Shown: in pieces, positions 17,172 through 26,056 of the stretch | Numbering within the stretch: the first letter of the stretch is position 1 | How the letters are laid out: each line of letters starts with the position of its first letter | Source: Candidatus Thiodiazotropha sp. (ex Codakia rugifera) | GTDB taxonomy: Bacteria; Pseudomonadota; Gammaproteobacteria; Chromatiales; Chromatiaceae | Reading direction: 5' to 3' | Length of the DNA: 64,000 nt | Assembly: GCA_025656675.1 (NCBI GenBank) | Contig: JAHXHN010000004.1 | Location: 124,001 to 188,000 of the forward strand | Notes under the pieces: model-generated | Told to the model about the DNA's origin: nothing | Databases searched by the model: none | What the model saw: only the letters and a program-made list of their open reading frames with translations | Program-made: the position numbers and the translations under genes

Positions 17172-18968
17172 TCACCGTATTTTCACCTTGGCCAATTCCC
17201 TCCCCTCCTCGCTCATTACATGGGTGGAGCAGGCAAGACAAGGATCGAAACTGTGCAGCGTTCGTAGTATTTCAACCGGTTCTTCTGCACGTTCCACCTT
17301 GGTATTCATCAAAGAGGCCTCGAAGGCGCCAATGTTGCCCTCACTGTCACGGGGCGAGCCGTTCCAGGTAGTTGGCACCACGCACTGGTAGTTGTCGATA
17401 CGGGTATCTTTGATACGAATCCAATGTCCCAAGGCACCACGGGGTGCTTCGCTGAATCCAACCCCCTTGGCCTCTTTCGGCCAAGTGGTGGGATCCCAGT
17501 TATCCACATTGGCGGTGGCGGAGTCTCCGGCCTTGATGTTGGCCATCAGCTTATCCATGAAGTAACGCATCTTGTCTGCGGCCCAGTCGGCTTCCAGACC
17601 CCGTGCTGCGGTTCGACCCAGGGTCGAAAATAGCGCTGTAACCGGCACATCCAGTGTCTTGAGTACGAAGTTGATCTGTTCTGTAATGGCTTCGTGACCG
17701 CTTGCATAGCCAACGATGTAACGCGCGAGGGGACCGACCTCCATGGGGTGACCGCGCCAGCGTGGCGCTTTGATCCAGGAATACTTGGCGTCCTCGTCGA
17801 TCTGTTCGATGTTGGTCTTGCTGCCCTTTGCGTTAGGACCCAGTTTGAAGTTTGGCTCGGTCACACCGTCCCAGGGATGCAGTCCTTTGATCCCATCCGG
17901 GTAGTTGTACCAGGAGTGTGGAACGAACTCCTGAATCTCCTCAGGGTTGCGCAGGTCGACTTCGTGCACTTCCTTGAGATTGCCGTTGATGATAGCGCCT
18001 CTGGGCATCATCAGATTGGCTGTAGAGTAATCGTTGGCCCGGTCGGGAATATCGCCATAGGAGAGCACATTGGTACTCGAAAGACCGCCACCATAAAGCC
18101 AGCCTTTATAGAACTGCCCAACCGCTAGAATATCCGGGATATAGACATTCTTGATGAACTCCCTGGTGCTGTCGATAATTGAGGAGATCTGGTTCAGGTT
18201 CACCATATTCAGTGCCCCCACCGAACCGACACCATCCACATTGATCGGACAAGGCACGCCACCCACCAGCCAGTTGGGATGAGGATCCTTGCCACCGAAT
18301 ATGGTACGAATCTTCATGATCTCTTTTTGAAAATCGAGGGCCTCCAGATAGTGGGTCACCGCCATCAGGTCCGCTTCCGGTGGCAACAGGTAGGCGGGGT
18401 TGGTCCAATAACCGTTTTTGAACGGTCCCAGTTGTCCGCTCTCGACAAACTTCTTCAAACGATTCTGGATGTCGCGGAAATAACCGGGTGACGATTTGGC
18501 ATGCTTCGGGGAAACCTGTTGCTGCAGTTCAGATGTCGCCTTGGGATCGGCCTTCAGTGCATTCACCGGATTGACCCAATCCAATGCGTGCAGATGGTAG
18601 AAATGCACCAGATGATCATGGGCCTGCAGGGTCAGTTGCATGATGTTACGGATCGAGTTGGCATTCTCCGGTATCTCGATCCCCAGTGCATCCTCCACTG
18701 CGCGTACCGAAGTCAAAGCATGGGTACCGGTACAGACACCGCAGATACGCTGGGTAAAGGCCCAGGCATCCCGGGGATCGCGGCCTTTGAGAATCACCTC
18801 CAGTCCGCGCCACATGGTGCCGGTGGAAACCGCATTACGGATGATATTTTCTTCATCCACATTCACTTCACAGCGCATATGACCTTCAATACGCGTCACT
18901 GGATCGACAACGACACGTTGACCGGAATCGTCCAGCTTATAACCGTTAGGCGTTGTCTTGATGCTCAT
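17172..18968 (-). CDS. hupL: Uptake [NiFe]-hydrogenase large subunit HupL
   Basis: A 598-aa catalytic subunit. The nickel-binding pairs are [11 protein letters not shown] (Cys76/Cys79) and DPCLACSTH (Cys577/Cys580). The sequence continues 15 residues past His583 ([15 protein letters not shown]), which is the C-terminal peptide removed by HupD. It splits H2 in the periplasm after export with the Tat-signalled small subunit. Its start overlaps the hupS stop by 4 bases. Length and motifs fit membrane-bound group 1 hydrogenases. Confidence 0.97.
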   Translation of the reverse strand: MSIKTTPNGYKLDDSGQRVVVDPVTRIEGHMRCEVNVDEENIIRNAVSTGTMWRGLEVILKGRDPRDAWAFTQRICGVCTGTHALTSVRAVEDALGIEIPENANSIRNIMQLTLQAHDHLVHFYHLHALDWVNPVNALKADPKATSELQQQVSPKHAKSSPGYFRDIQNRLKKFVESGQLGPFKNGYWTNPAYLLPPEADLMAVTHYLEALDFQKEIMKIRTIFGGKDPHPNWLVGGVPCPINVDGVGSVGALNMVNLNQISSIIDSTREFIKNVYIPDILAVGQFYKGWLYGGGLSSTNVLSYGDIPDRANDYSTANLMMPRGAIINGNLKEVHEVDLRNPEEIQEFVPHSWYNYPDGIKGLHPWDGVTEPNFKLGPNAKGSKTNIEQIDEDAKYSWIKAPRWRGHPMEVGPLARYIVGYASGHEAITEQINFVLKTLDVPVTALFSTLGRTAARGLEADWAADKMRYFMDKLMANIKAGDSATANVDNWDPTTWPKEAKGVGFSEAPRGALGHWIRIKDTRIDNYQCVVPTTWNGSPRDSEGNIGAFEASLMNTKVERAEEPVEILRTLHSFDPCLACSTHVMSEEGRELAKVKIR

Positions 18969-20044
18969 TGATCCTGGTCTCCTTTCTTCTGCGCATTCTT
19001 GAGGGCAGTGACAGCAGCATGGGCGGCGGCCGTTGCACCGACGATGCCTGCAGCCGCCAGGCCGACCTTATCGGCATTGGCCTCGACACCGAACTGATGG
19101 GTATCGGTGACATGTTGGTAGAAGGACCCCTTATCCCAGAAGCCGTCCTCTGAACAACCGATACAGCCGTGACCGGCCTGGATAGGAAATGAGAGCCCTC
19201 CGTTCCAGCGAACGGTTGAACAGGCGTTGTAGGTGGTCGGTCCCTTACATCCCATCTTGTAGAGGCAGTATCCCTTGCGTGCGGAATCGTCATCCCAGGC
19301 CTCGACAAACTGCCCGGCGTCGAAATGGGGACGGCGATAACACTTGTCATGGATACGCTGGCTGTAGAACATCTTCGGTCGCCCTTGACGATCAAGTTCA
19401 GGAAACTTCTCAAAAGTCAGAATGTAGGTAACCACCGCTGTCATCACCTCAGCGATAGGCGGACAGCCCGGCACTTTAATAATCGGCTTGTTAGCCAATC
19501 CCGGAACCTTGTGAACCGGTGTTGCTCGGGTCGGATTGGGACGGGCTGCCTGAACACAACCCCAGGATGCGCAGGAACCCCATGAGATGATCGCCTTGCA
19601 GTGTTCTGCCGCCATCTTCAGCTGTTCGACAAAGGGCTTGCCGCCAATGATGCAGTACATGCCATCTTCATCGAGCGGGGGATTGCCTTCCACGGCAAGG
19701 ATGAAATTGCCGTCATATTTTTCGATTGTCTCTTCGATGATCGCTTCCGCCTGATGACCGGCAGCAGCCATAATGGTGTCGTCATAATCGAGAGAGATCA
19801 TCGACAGCACCACATCCTTTGCCAGCGGATGAGCGGAGCGAATGAATGACTCTGAACAACAAGTACACTCAAGACCGTGTAACCAGAGTACCGGGATACG
19901 GGGTTTGGTCTCCATCGCATCGGCTATGCGCGGTACCATGGCGGGTCCCAACCCCAAAGCGGAGGCCGTGAGGCTGCAGAATTTCAGAAAACTGCGACGT
20001 GTGATCCCCTGTCGCCGCATCACGTCATAAAAGGTTTCGGTCAT
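18965..20044 (-). CDS. hupS: Uptake [NiFe]-hydrogenase small subunit HupS (O2-tolerant type)
   Basis: The start is at 20044, with GGAGGAG upstream. The 359-aa precursor has a Tat signal ([20 protein letters not shown]). The proximal cluster motif is ECTCCSESF, not CTGCS, and a second extra Cys lies in [15 protein letters not shown]. Together these six Cys are the signature of the [4Fe-3S] cluster in O2-tolerant group 1d enzymes such as E. coli Hyd-1. Medial and distal cluster cysteines ([30 protein letters not shown]) are present, plus a C-terminal membrane helix ([22 protein letters not shown]). It transfers electrons to cytochrome b. Confidence 0.97.
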   Translation of the reverse strand: MTETFYDVMRRQGITRRSFLKFCSLTASALGLGPAMVPRIADAMETKPRIPVLWLHGLECTCCSESFIRSAHPLAKDVVLSMISLDYDDTIMAAAGHQAEAIIEETIEKYDGNFILAVEGNPPLDEDGMYCIIGGKPFVEQLKMAAEHCKAIISWGSCASWGCVQAARPNPTRATPVHKVPGLANKPIIKVPGCPPIAEVMTAVVTYILTFEKFPELDRQGRPKMFYSQRIHDKCYRRPHFDAGQFVEAWDDDSARKGYCLYKMGCKGPTTYNACSTVRWNGGLSFPIQAGHGCIGCSEDGFWDKGSFYQHVTDTHQFGVEANADKVGLAAAGIVGATAAAHAAVTALKNAQKKGDQDQ

Positions 20045-20116
20045 CACCGTGCTCCTCCAGGTCGAACAAGCCAGATGTGCGATGGATCTATGTCGTTTCG
20101 CACTTATCACCTAGAC

Positions 20117-20132
20117 AGCAACAGTCATGCCA
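20117..20132 (-). promoter_or_regulatory. sigma54 (-24/-12) promoter of hupSLC
   Basis: The minus-strand sequence TGGCATGACTGTTGCT matches TGGCACG-N4-TTGCW, with exactly 10 bases between GG and GC. Predicted transcription starts near 20105, about 60 bases before the hupS ATG. Many hup operons are driven by sigma54 and the NtrC-type regulator HupR, and an NtrC-type gene ends 170 bases upstream. Confidence 0.85.
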
Positions 20133-20226
20133 TACTATTTTATTCTTTTATTTCATTGAGTTATCTAAATACGTGATGTAAGCAAGAAAGCAAATGTGTA
20201 GTAAAGTCTTCATGCAGAAGACTCAA

Positions 20227-20245
20227 CTGGTAAGCAGCTTACCAG
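20227..20245. promoter_or_regulatory. 19-bp palindrome, likely upstream activating site for hupS
   Basis: CTGGTAAGC-A-GCTTACCAG is a perfect 9+1+9 dyad centred about 130 bases upstream of the predicted hupS start, the usual enhancer distance for NtrC-type activators. Ten bases of it recur in front of the hupD promoter (5175-5184). It also lies 60 bases past the stop of the upstream regulator gene. It could therefore form an RNA hairpin, but without a T-run a terminator is less likely. Confidence 0.65.
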
Positions 20246-20304
20246 TCACTGAAGGGGTATGAGGGTAAATTTTGGATTGTCAGTCAGCTAGTAAAATAAT
20301 CCCT

Positions 20305-21705
20305 TTAGGCATCTTCATTCATTTCACTATCGACCTCTACATCATTATGTGAGATCAATCCATACTGACGAATAAGCCGTCGCAACCTTGGCCTGGAAAC
20401 ACCCAGTATTTCGCAAGCCTGACCTTTATGCCAGCCGGTTGCTTCCAGAACACGTTTGACATGCACCCGCTCGATATCTTCAAGGCTCTGCTCAGTCAAA
20501 GGCTTATTCTTTAGGTGCTGATTTGAGTAGAGCGTTTTTTCTGCTCTCAAGGGCTCCGGAAGTTGATCCCTGGTCAAAGAGTCACCTTGGGATAAGGCAA
20601 TACTCTTCATCAAAACATTTTCCAATTCACGTACATTGCCAGGCCATTCATAGTATTTAAACGCTTCTAAAACCTCCTTGGAAATATGTGTGATATTACG
20701 ATGCAGTTCCTTATTGATACGACCCAATAGCGTCTGTATGAGATCCATCAAGTCCTCTTTGCGCTCACGCAAGGGCGGGAGATGGATATTGACAACCTGC
20801 AACCGATAAAAAAGATCTTCGCGAAAGGTCCTTTCGTTGACCTTCTCCGCAAGATCCACATTGGTAGCCGTGATCAACCTGGCATTGGTTGTTTGCGTCT
20901 GCTTGGCTCCCAGAGGAGTGAAATCCTTATATTGAATAACTCGCAAGAGCTTGGCCTGCATACTGGGTGACAGCTCGCCTACCTCATCAAGAAAGATGGT
21001 GCCACCGCGCGCTAATGAGAACTTCCCCTCTTGTCTGACCACTGCACCGGTAAAGGCACCCTTTTCATGGCCAAACATATCCGATTCAAGCAATGTCTCT
21101 ACCAATGCTGCACAGTTGACAGCGACAAACGGACCATTGGGATTTTGGCTGGACCGGTGAATGGCTCTCGCCACCAACTCTTTGCCTGTGCCCGACTCAC
21201 CAGTAATCAAAACTGTCGCCGGGCTCTTAGCGACCAAGCCGATTGTTTTGAATATCTCTTTCATGGCACGACTACGTCCAACCATGCTCAAGGTATCGCT
21301 GATATTTTCAGAGTTTGTTGAGATAAACAGGTTTTCCGATTCACCTGTAGTGGTTAACAGCCGGGAAATAGATGTATCCAGCTCATCAATATCGATCGGT
21401 TTATGAATATAATCCTCTGCACCTAGCTGCATGGCTTCAATTGTACTTTCCATATCATGAAATGCCGTAATCATGATCACATGCAAACTAGGCAGTAACT
21501 TCTTAAAGTCTGGGAGTCCTTCAAGTCCTGAACGACCGGGCATGCGTATATCAAGAATAAGCAAATCAGGATGGTATGAATCTGCTACTGCCAAACCTTC
21601 ATCAACACTACCGCAAATTTCTACATCATAATTCTGGCTTCGCAAATGAAACTGCAGGGTTCGGCAACTGGCATCATCATCGTCAACTATCAGTATCTTA
21701 CTCAT
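20305..21705 (-). CDS. NtrC-family sigma54-dependent response regulator
   Basis: The protein has 466 residues. A receiver domain carries the phospho-acceptor Asp in LLILDIRMPG (about 53). An AAA+ domain has Walker A GESGTGKE, the sigma54-contacting GAFTGA loop and Walker B TIFLDEVGE. A Fis-type DNA-binding helix-turn-helix lies at the end (GQACEILGVSRPRLRRLIRQ). It overlaps its kinase gene by 4 bases. Its position before hupS recalls HupR, but it is the last gene of the long HEAT/UspA/radical SAM operon. The sigma54 promoter of the divergent CydA-like operon is an equally good target. Confidence 0.92.
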   Translation of the reverse strand: MSKILIVDDDDASCRTLQFHLRSQNYDVEICGSVDEGLAVADSYHPDLLILDIRMPGRSGLEGLPDFKKLLPSLHVIMITAFHDMESTIEAMQLGAEDYIHKPIDIDELDTSISRLLTTTGESENLFISTNSENISDTLSMVGRSRAMKEIFKTIGLVAKSPATVLITGESGTGKELVARAIHRSSQNPNGPFVAVNCAALVETLLESDMFGHEKGAFTGAVVRQEGKFSLARGGTIFLDEVGELSPSMQAKLLRVIQYKDFTPLGAKQTQTTNARLITATNVDLAEKVNERTFREDLFYRLQVVNIHLPPLRERKEDLMDLIQTLLGRINKELHRNITHISKEVLEAFKYYEWPGNVRELENVLMKSIALSQGDSLTRDQLPEPLRAEKTLYSNQHLKNKPLTEQSLEDIERVHVKRVLEATGWHKGQACEILGVSRPRLRRLIRQYGLISHNDVEVDSEMNEDA

Positions 21706-24314
21706 GAGACACGCTCCTGTACTATCTCGGTATTCTCATCGATGGTGACTTGATGCCTGACTGGTACCACTACGGTTACACAGCTACCGGCCGGTGTATT
21801 TTCAGTGACGGATATTTTTGCCTGGTGTTGATCAAGAATACGCTTGACTATAGCCAGCCCAAGCCCTGTACCCTTTGCCCGCGTAGTAAAAAACGGTTCA
21901 AATATTTTCTCCCTTTCCGCTTTACTGATACCACATCCGTTATCACAGATCTCGATCCGGATTGCAGTACCCGCCATACCAAGCTCCAACATCACATCGA
22001 TCACTACCATTGGACTATCATTCGATTTTGTCGCCTGGGCTGCATTGGATATTAGATTGGAAAATACCTGCCTCAGCTTGGTAGCATCGGCATACAGGGT
22101 TGGTAAACCCGGATGATAGTGGGTAATCAATTTTATTTTGTATTCATCAATACTACGCTGGGAAAGACTGATCGCCATATCAATGATCTTATCGATTGTC
22201 AGCCATTCCAGTTTCAGCGCGTCTGGTCGTGAATAGGTAAGCATATCCGAGAGGATCTCTTCCATATAGCGGATCTGCTCAAGCGAAGTATCACAAAGTT
22301 CTTTTACTTCGGTATCTACACGCTTATCCAATTGCTTTCCCAGAATCTGTAGTGTCATTTTTACCGATGAGAGTGGATTACGAAGATCATGGGCAATCAT
22401 ACTTGCCATCCTGCCCATCGCAGCCAACACTTCAGAGCGTGCAAGATCTCGATGTTGTTGCTCAACTTCTGCCTCAAGCCGCTTTCTTTCAGAAATATCT
22501 TCCTTAACGGCAAGGAAGTGGGTTATTTGCCCCTCTGCGTTTCTAATGCCGGTGATAGTGGCCCCTTCCCAGTAAAGCTCACCATTTTTTCTACGATTAT
22601 GAAATTCACCACGCCACTCTCCCCCATTGATGACAGTACTCCATAGATCCTTATATTCAGCCTGGCTAGTTTCACCCGATTTCAAAATGCGTGGGTTTTG
22701 ACCTAGAACCTCTTTTGGCTCGTAGCCGGATACTTCTGTAAATTTTGGATTGACATACTCAATCAAACCTTGATCATTCGTAATAATCACAACACTTGGA
22801 CTTTGTTCCACGGCTTGGTAGAGCTTTAATAAATCTGTTTCCGCTCTCCGCTTATCGGTAATGTCTTCACCAATGCCTGTAACACCGATTACATTGTTAT
22901 CGGTGTCAAAAGAGAGTGTATTGTTCCAGGCAATTAATCTTAATCCACCGCTTTTATCCTTGACCTGATTCTCAAAGCGCAGCGGAAAGCGTTCAGGATC
23001 ATTCATCTGATGAATAATGCCACTGACTTCTGTCGTCAGCTCATCAGGAACAAACTGCCGTAACCAATTCTGACCAATAACCTCGTTTTTCTCCCATCCG
23101 GTAATCTTGAGAAAATAGTCGTTGCAGAAAGTCACTTCACCTTTCAGATTGAGCGTTACTGCAGCCAATTCGATATTCTCCAAGGTATACCGAAAACGTT
23201 GCTCATAATCTCTTTGTGCCATTGCTGCTCGACGATGTTGTTGTGAATACGCCAGCAGCCATGCCACACCCGTAACCAACAGTAACATTGCAAGATAGAG
23301 GGCATAGTGATTCTGAATAAAAAACGGAAGCGTGGCAGAGAGTTCCCGGGACGAAACACGGGAGACGATTTTCCAATAGTTTCCTGTCCCGTGTAGGATG
23401 CCTATTCTATCCTTCACCGAGACTGTGGTTCCCATTGTAGAGACAAGCGGATGAATGGTCGTAAAGGTAAACAGGCCATTCTCTGTCTGTATTTGATCCT
23501 TATCAATCTCAATAATTTTTAACCACTCACCGCTATTTTTATTCTGAAAGCGGGCATCATGCCCTAGCATAAATCCCCACTCGTCTTCATGACTCGGACT
23601 GCTCAGCCAATAACCATCATCATTCACCAGTTCAATATGGTCAGCGATATTGGCAGCGGCGCTGGTGAAGTTTTGAATCAGCCGATCACCTAAATAATTC
23701 AATAGGACAATCCCGCGTTTCTCTCCATAACTGTCAAATACCGGCGTGCCAAAACGAATAACTGGTTTTAACGGTAATTCTATCTTCCCCTCCTCCATGT
23801 TTAGATCAAATGAAGAAAGGTATATATACCCACGGTCCAGGGCCAGTGCTTCTTTAAAATAGTATCGGTTACTTTTGTTTTGCAGCTTTGGCTCTGGTAC
23901 AACTTTACTCTCACCCTGTGAGTAATTGACACGCACCACTTCCATACCTGAATTATCAATGTAACGAATCTGGTCATAGAATCCTTTGTTTTTTGCGAAC
24001 ACCTTGAACTCTTCGGAGATTCTCTGTTCTCTGGCCCAGGGTAATGCTTCCGGTAATCCCCGCCGTTCAATATGCTCCGCGAGAAACAGCAAATCACTGA
24101 CCACATCGGCAATATCCTTTTCAATCATCCGTTTGGCCAGATCGACGTTGAGCAACTCTCTCGACTCTATCGAAGAGCGCTTTGTTGTATAGAAGGTGTA
24201 GTAGTGCATGGCTCCGATAATCATCAACACCAGGCACATGGGTAAAAAAATTACCATGAAGCCCTTCAACAGCCCCAAACGGGTAACCGGTGGTGGTGGG
24301 TGTGTTATCGGCAT
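21702..24314 (-). CDS. Membrane sensor histidine kinase with two PAS domains
   Basis: The protein has 870 residues. A first membrane helix (~17-38) and a second (~340-360) bracket a large periplasmic dCache-like sensor region. A first PAS domain (~380-490) and a second (~505-620) follow, each with downstream PAC sequence. Then come HisKA with MIAHDLRNPLSS (phospho-His) and HATPase with LISNAAQA, DNGCGIS, GTGLGLAIVKRIL. It overlaps the response regulator by 4 bases and the preceding small-protein gene by 10. The periplasmic signal is unknown; PAS domains may sense redox state. Confidence 0.92.
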   Translation of the reverse strand: MPITHPPPPVTRLGLLKGFMVIFLPMCLVLMIIGAMHYYTFYTTKRSSIESRELLNVDLAKRMIEKDIADVVSDLLFLAEHIERRGLPEALPWAREQRISEEFKVFAKNKGFYDQIRYIDNSGMEVVRVNYSQGESKVVPEPKLQNKSNRYYFKEALALDRGYIYLSSFDLNMEEGKIELPLKPVIRFGTPVFDSYGEKRGIVLLNYLGDRLIQNFTSAAANIADHIELVNDDGYWLSSPSHEDEWGFMLGHDARFQNKNSGEWLKIIEIDKDQIQTENGLFTFTTIHPLVSTMGTTVSVKDRIGILHGTGNYWKIVSRVSSRELSATLPFFIQNHYALYLAMLLLVTGVAWLLAYSQQHRRAAMAQRDYEQRFRYTLENIELAAVTLNLKGEVTFCNDYFLKITGWEKNEVIGQNWLRQFVPDELTTEVSGIIHQMNDPERFPLRFENQVKDKSGGLRLIAWNNTLSFDTDNNVIGVTGIGEDITDKRRAETDLLKLYQAVEQSPSVVIITNDQGLIEYVNPKFTEVSGYEPKEVLGQNPRILKSGETSQAEYKDLWSTVINGGEWRGEFHNRRKNGELYWEGATITGIRNAEGQITHFLAVKEDISERKRLEAEVEQQHRDLARSEVLAAMGRMASMIAHDLRNPLSSVKMTLQILGKQLDKRVDTEVKELCDTSLEQIRYMEEILSDMLTYSRPDALKLEWLTIDKIIDMAISLSQRSIDEYKIKLITHYHPGLPTLYADATKLRQVFSNLISNAAQATKSNDSPMVVIDVMLELGMAGTAIRIEICDNGCGISKAEREKIFEPFFTTRAKGTGLGLAIVKRILDQHQAKISVTENTPAGSCVTVVVPVRHQVTIDENTEIVQERVS

Positions 24315-24637
24315 TGTTTTTCGATATGCTGTTGTAGTCTCAAGATATAGTCATCTTGGGCCTCATTGCTATAACGAGGCACCAGAAACATCAATCTGGC
24401 GGCGATAATATAGGGTTTGCGATCACCTTCACCTGCTGGTTGTTTTTCATTCAACACTTTTTGCACCCGCCCGATCACATCACCTGGATACTGGCAATAT
24501 CTTGGCATGGTGATATTCATGCCATACCATTGCGCTAGCATGGAGATCGATAGCAGGATCAGCAGGATAACCAGGATCAATCTGACAGGTCGAAACGGTG
24601 TCTTATTCCCTGTAAGTGAATGTTCTCTACTCTCCAT
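24305..24637 (-). CDS. Small membrane-anchored protein, unknown
   Basis: A 110-aa protein with one membrane helix (residues ~20-36, LILVILLILLSISMLAQWYG), then a periplasmic domain with two cysteines (RYCQYPGDVI and the final EKQCR). The conserved-looking part is PYIIAARLMFLVPRYSNEAQDDY. No family is recognised. It lies between the PPO-like gene and the kinase, overlapping the kinase by 10 bases. It may be a periplasmic partner of the sensor. Confidence 0.75.
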   Translation of the reverse strand: MESREHSLTGNKTPFRPVRLILVILLILLSISMLAQWYGMNITMPRYCQYPGDVIGRVQKVLNEKQPAGEGDRKPYIIAARLMFLVPRYSNEAQDDYILRLQQHIEKQCR

Positions 24638-24649
24638 CGGTACTGCTAG

Positions 24650-26056
24650 TTACCTAGCCAATGCAAGCGATGGCTCCTGCGCTAAAAATCGCTCTCCTGA
24701 TTTAAGTTTAACAGCTATTTTTTGAGCCACCTGTCGACCTTCAAATATTCTTTCTCTTACTGAAACACCCCGTTGGTAATTCCCGTTGAGGTACAGACCT
24801 GGCAATACCCTCAAACGGTTTTCAATCATCTCTAAGCGTGCCTGGTATTGGCCGTGATAGAGCGGTAATCCCATGCTGTGCCGATCAACCCTGACATAAT
24901 TGGGTGATCCTGATATACCGAGCAGTGGTCTTAGTCCAGACAGGACAATCTCTGTTAACTTTTCATCGCTATGGTCTATCTGTTCTGGATGGCGGACACC
25001 ACCCAGATAAGTTGTCAGCAACATTTTGTCACTTGGTGCTCTTTCCGGGAATAGTCGGCTCATCCAGAGGTTACCGTTGAATGCCATTTCATTTTCACGA
25101 GAAACAAGAAAGCCGGTGCCATCCAATGGATGATTTATTCTGCTGCTTTCGAGTCCAACGTGTAAAACAACAACCGGTGCATACTCAATCTCAGACAGCA
25201 GCTGTCCCAAGGGCGGGTCTTCCGGTGTCAAAAGATGGGAACAGATGTCAGCCGGGGCGCTCATCACCAGGTGGGGCACAGATATCTGATGTTGCATACC
25301 TCCTTTACTGGCTTTTACCTGCCAATAGTCTTGAACTTTAGTCACAGATGCCACACGCATACCGCAACGCAACGTCACTCCAGGTGTGCGTGCCAATTCC
25401 TCTATAAGCTCAGTCATCCCACCTGCAAAAGAGAAGGTATCCGCTTTGTTTGCCCTACGACGCTTCAGCAGACGATTGATCAGCATACCCATGGTCAGGC
25501 TGCCATAGCGTTGTTCCAACAGCTTGAGTCTGGGGAGTACCGAACGAGCCTCGGCCAAATCCGGATCGGATGCCAGGGTTCCCGAAACAAACGGGTCCAT
25601 TGCGGTGTCGAGAATTTCCTTACCCAGGCGGCGTTCAATAAATGACGAGACAGTCTCATCATCTTGATGCCCCCTCGGCATCAAGATTTCAGTCATTAGA
25701 CGCAGTTTGGCAGAGAAGCTCCAGAGTGGTGACGCGATCAGTGCGGGCATTAGCATTGGCACTTGGGCCAATTCACCTCTGTGCACCAGATAGCGGTTAA
25801 GGGACTGATCCCGCACTCGTTTACGATGGGTTAATCCGGTCTGCTGAATCAGCTGATCAATTTCATTTCTGAAATTCACCAGCAATCCGGCAGCCCGTTC
25901 CGTGGTATAGCCAGCCTCGCGGGTAGTGCGAATTTTCCCACCGGGTCGCTCATCCGCCTCCCAGACTTCAACAGTGATCCCCTGTTGTGCCAGCCACCAG
26001 GCTGTTGAGAGACCCGATATACCGCCACCGACAATCAGTACCGAAGTCTCACTCAT
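24650..26056 (-). CDS. Protoporphyrinogen/coproporphyrinogen oxidase-like flavoprotein
   Basis: A 468-aa FAD amine-oxidase-superfamily protein of the HemY/CgoX group. The dinucleotide fold is VLIVGGGISGLSTAWWLAQQ, with E-x-DERPGGKIRT, a central DPFVSGTLASDPDLAEARSVLP segment typical of PPO enzymes, and a C-terminal GLYLNGNYQRGVSV FAD-closing motif. HemY/CgoX oxidise (copro/proto)porphyrinogen in haem synthesis. Here the gene overlaps a radical SAM gene by 4 bases inside a redox operon, so a dedicated tetrapyrrole modification is more likely than housekeeping haem synthesis. That is inference. Confidence 0.82.
   Translation of the reverse strand: MSETSVLIVGGGISGLSTAWWLAQQGITVEVWEADERPGGKIRTTREAGYTTERAAGLLVNFRNEIDQLIQQTGLTHRKRVRDQSLNRYLVHRGELAQVPMLMPALIASPLWSFSAKLRLMTEILMPRGHQDDETVSSFIERRLGKEILDTAMDPFVSGTLASDPDLAEARSVLPRLKLLEQRYGSLTMGMLINRLLKRRRANKADTFSFAGGMTELIEELARTPGVTLRCGMRVASVTKVQDYWQVKASKGGMQHQISVPHLVMSAPADICSHLLTPEDPPLGQLLSEIEYAPVVVLHVGLESSRINHPLDGTGFLVSRENEMAFNGNLWMSRLFPERAPSDKMLLTTYLGGVRHPEQIDHSDEKLTEIVLSGLRPLLGISGSPNYVRVDRHSMGLPLYHGQYQARLEMIENRLRVLPGLYLNGNYQRGVSVRERIFEGRQVAQKIAVKLKSGERFLAQEPSLALAR

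Noticed and set aside
20227-20245. Palindrome as terminator of the regulator gene
   Set aside because: Stem is good but no T-run follows on the minus strand; its distance to the hupS promoter fits an enhancer.
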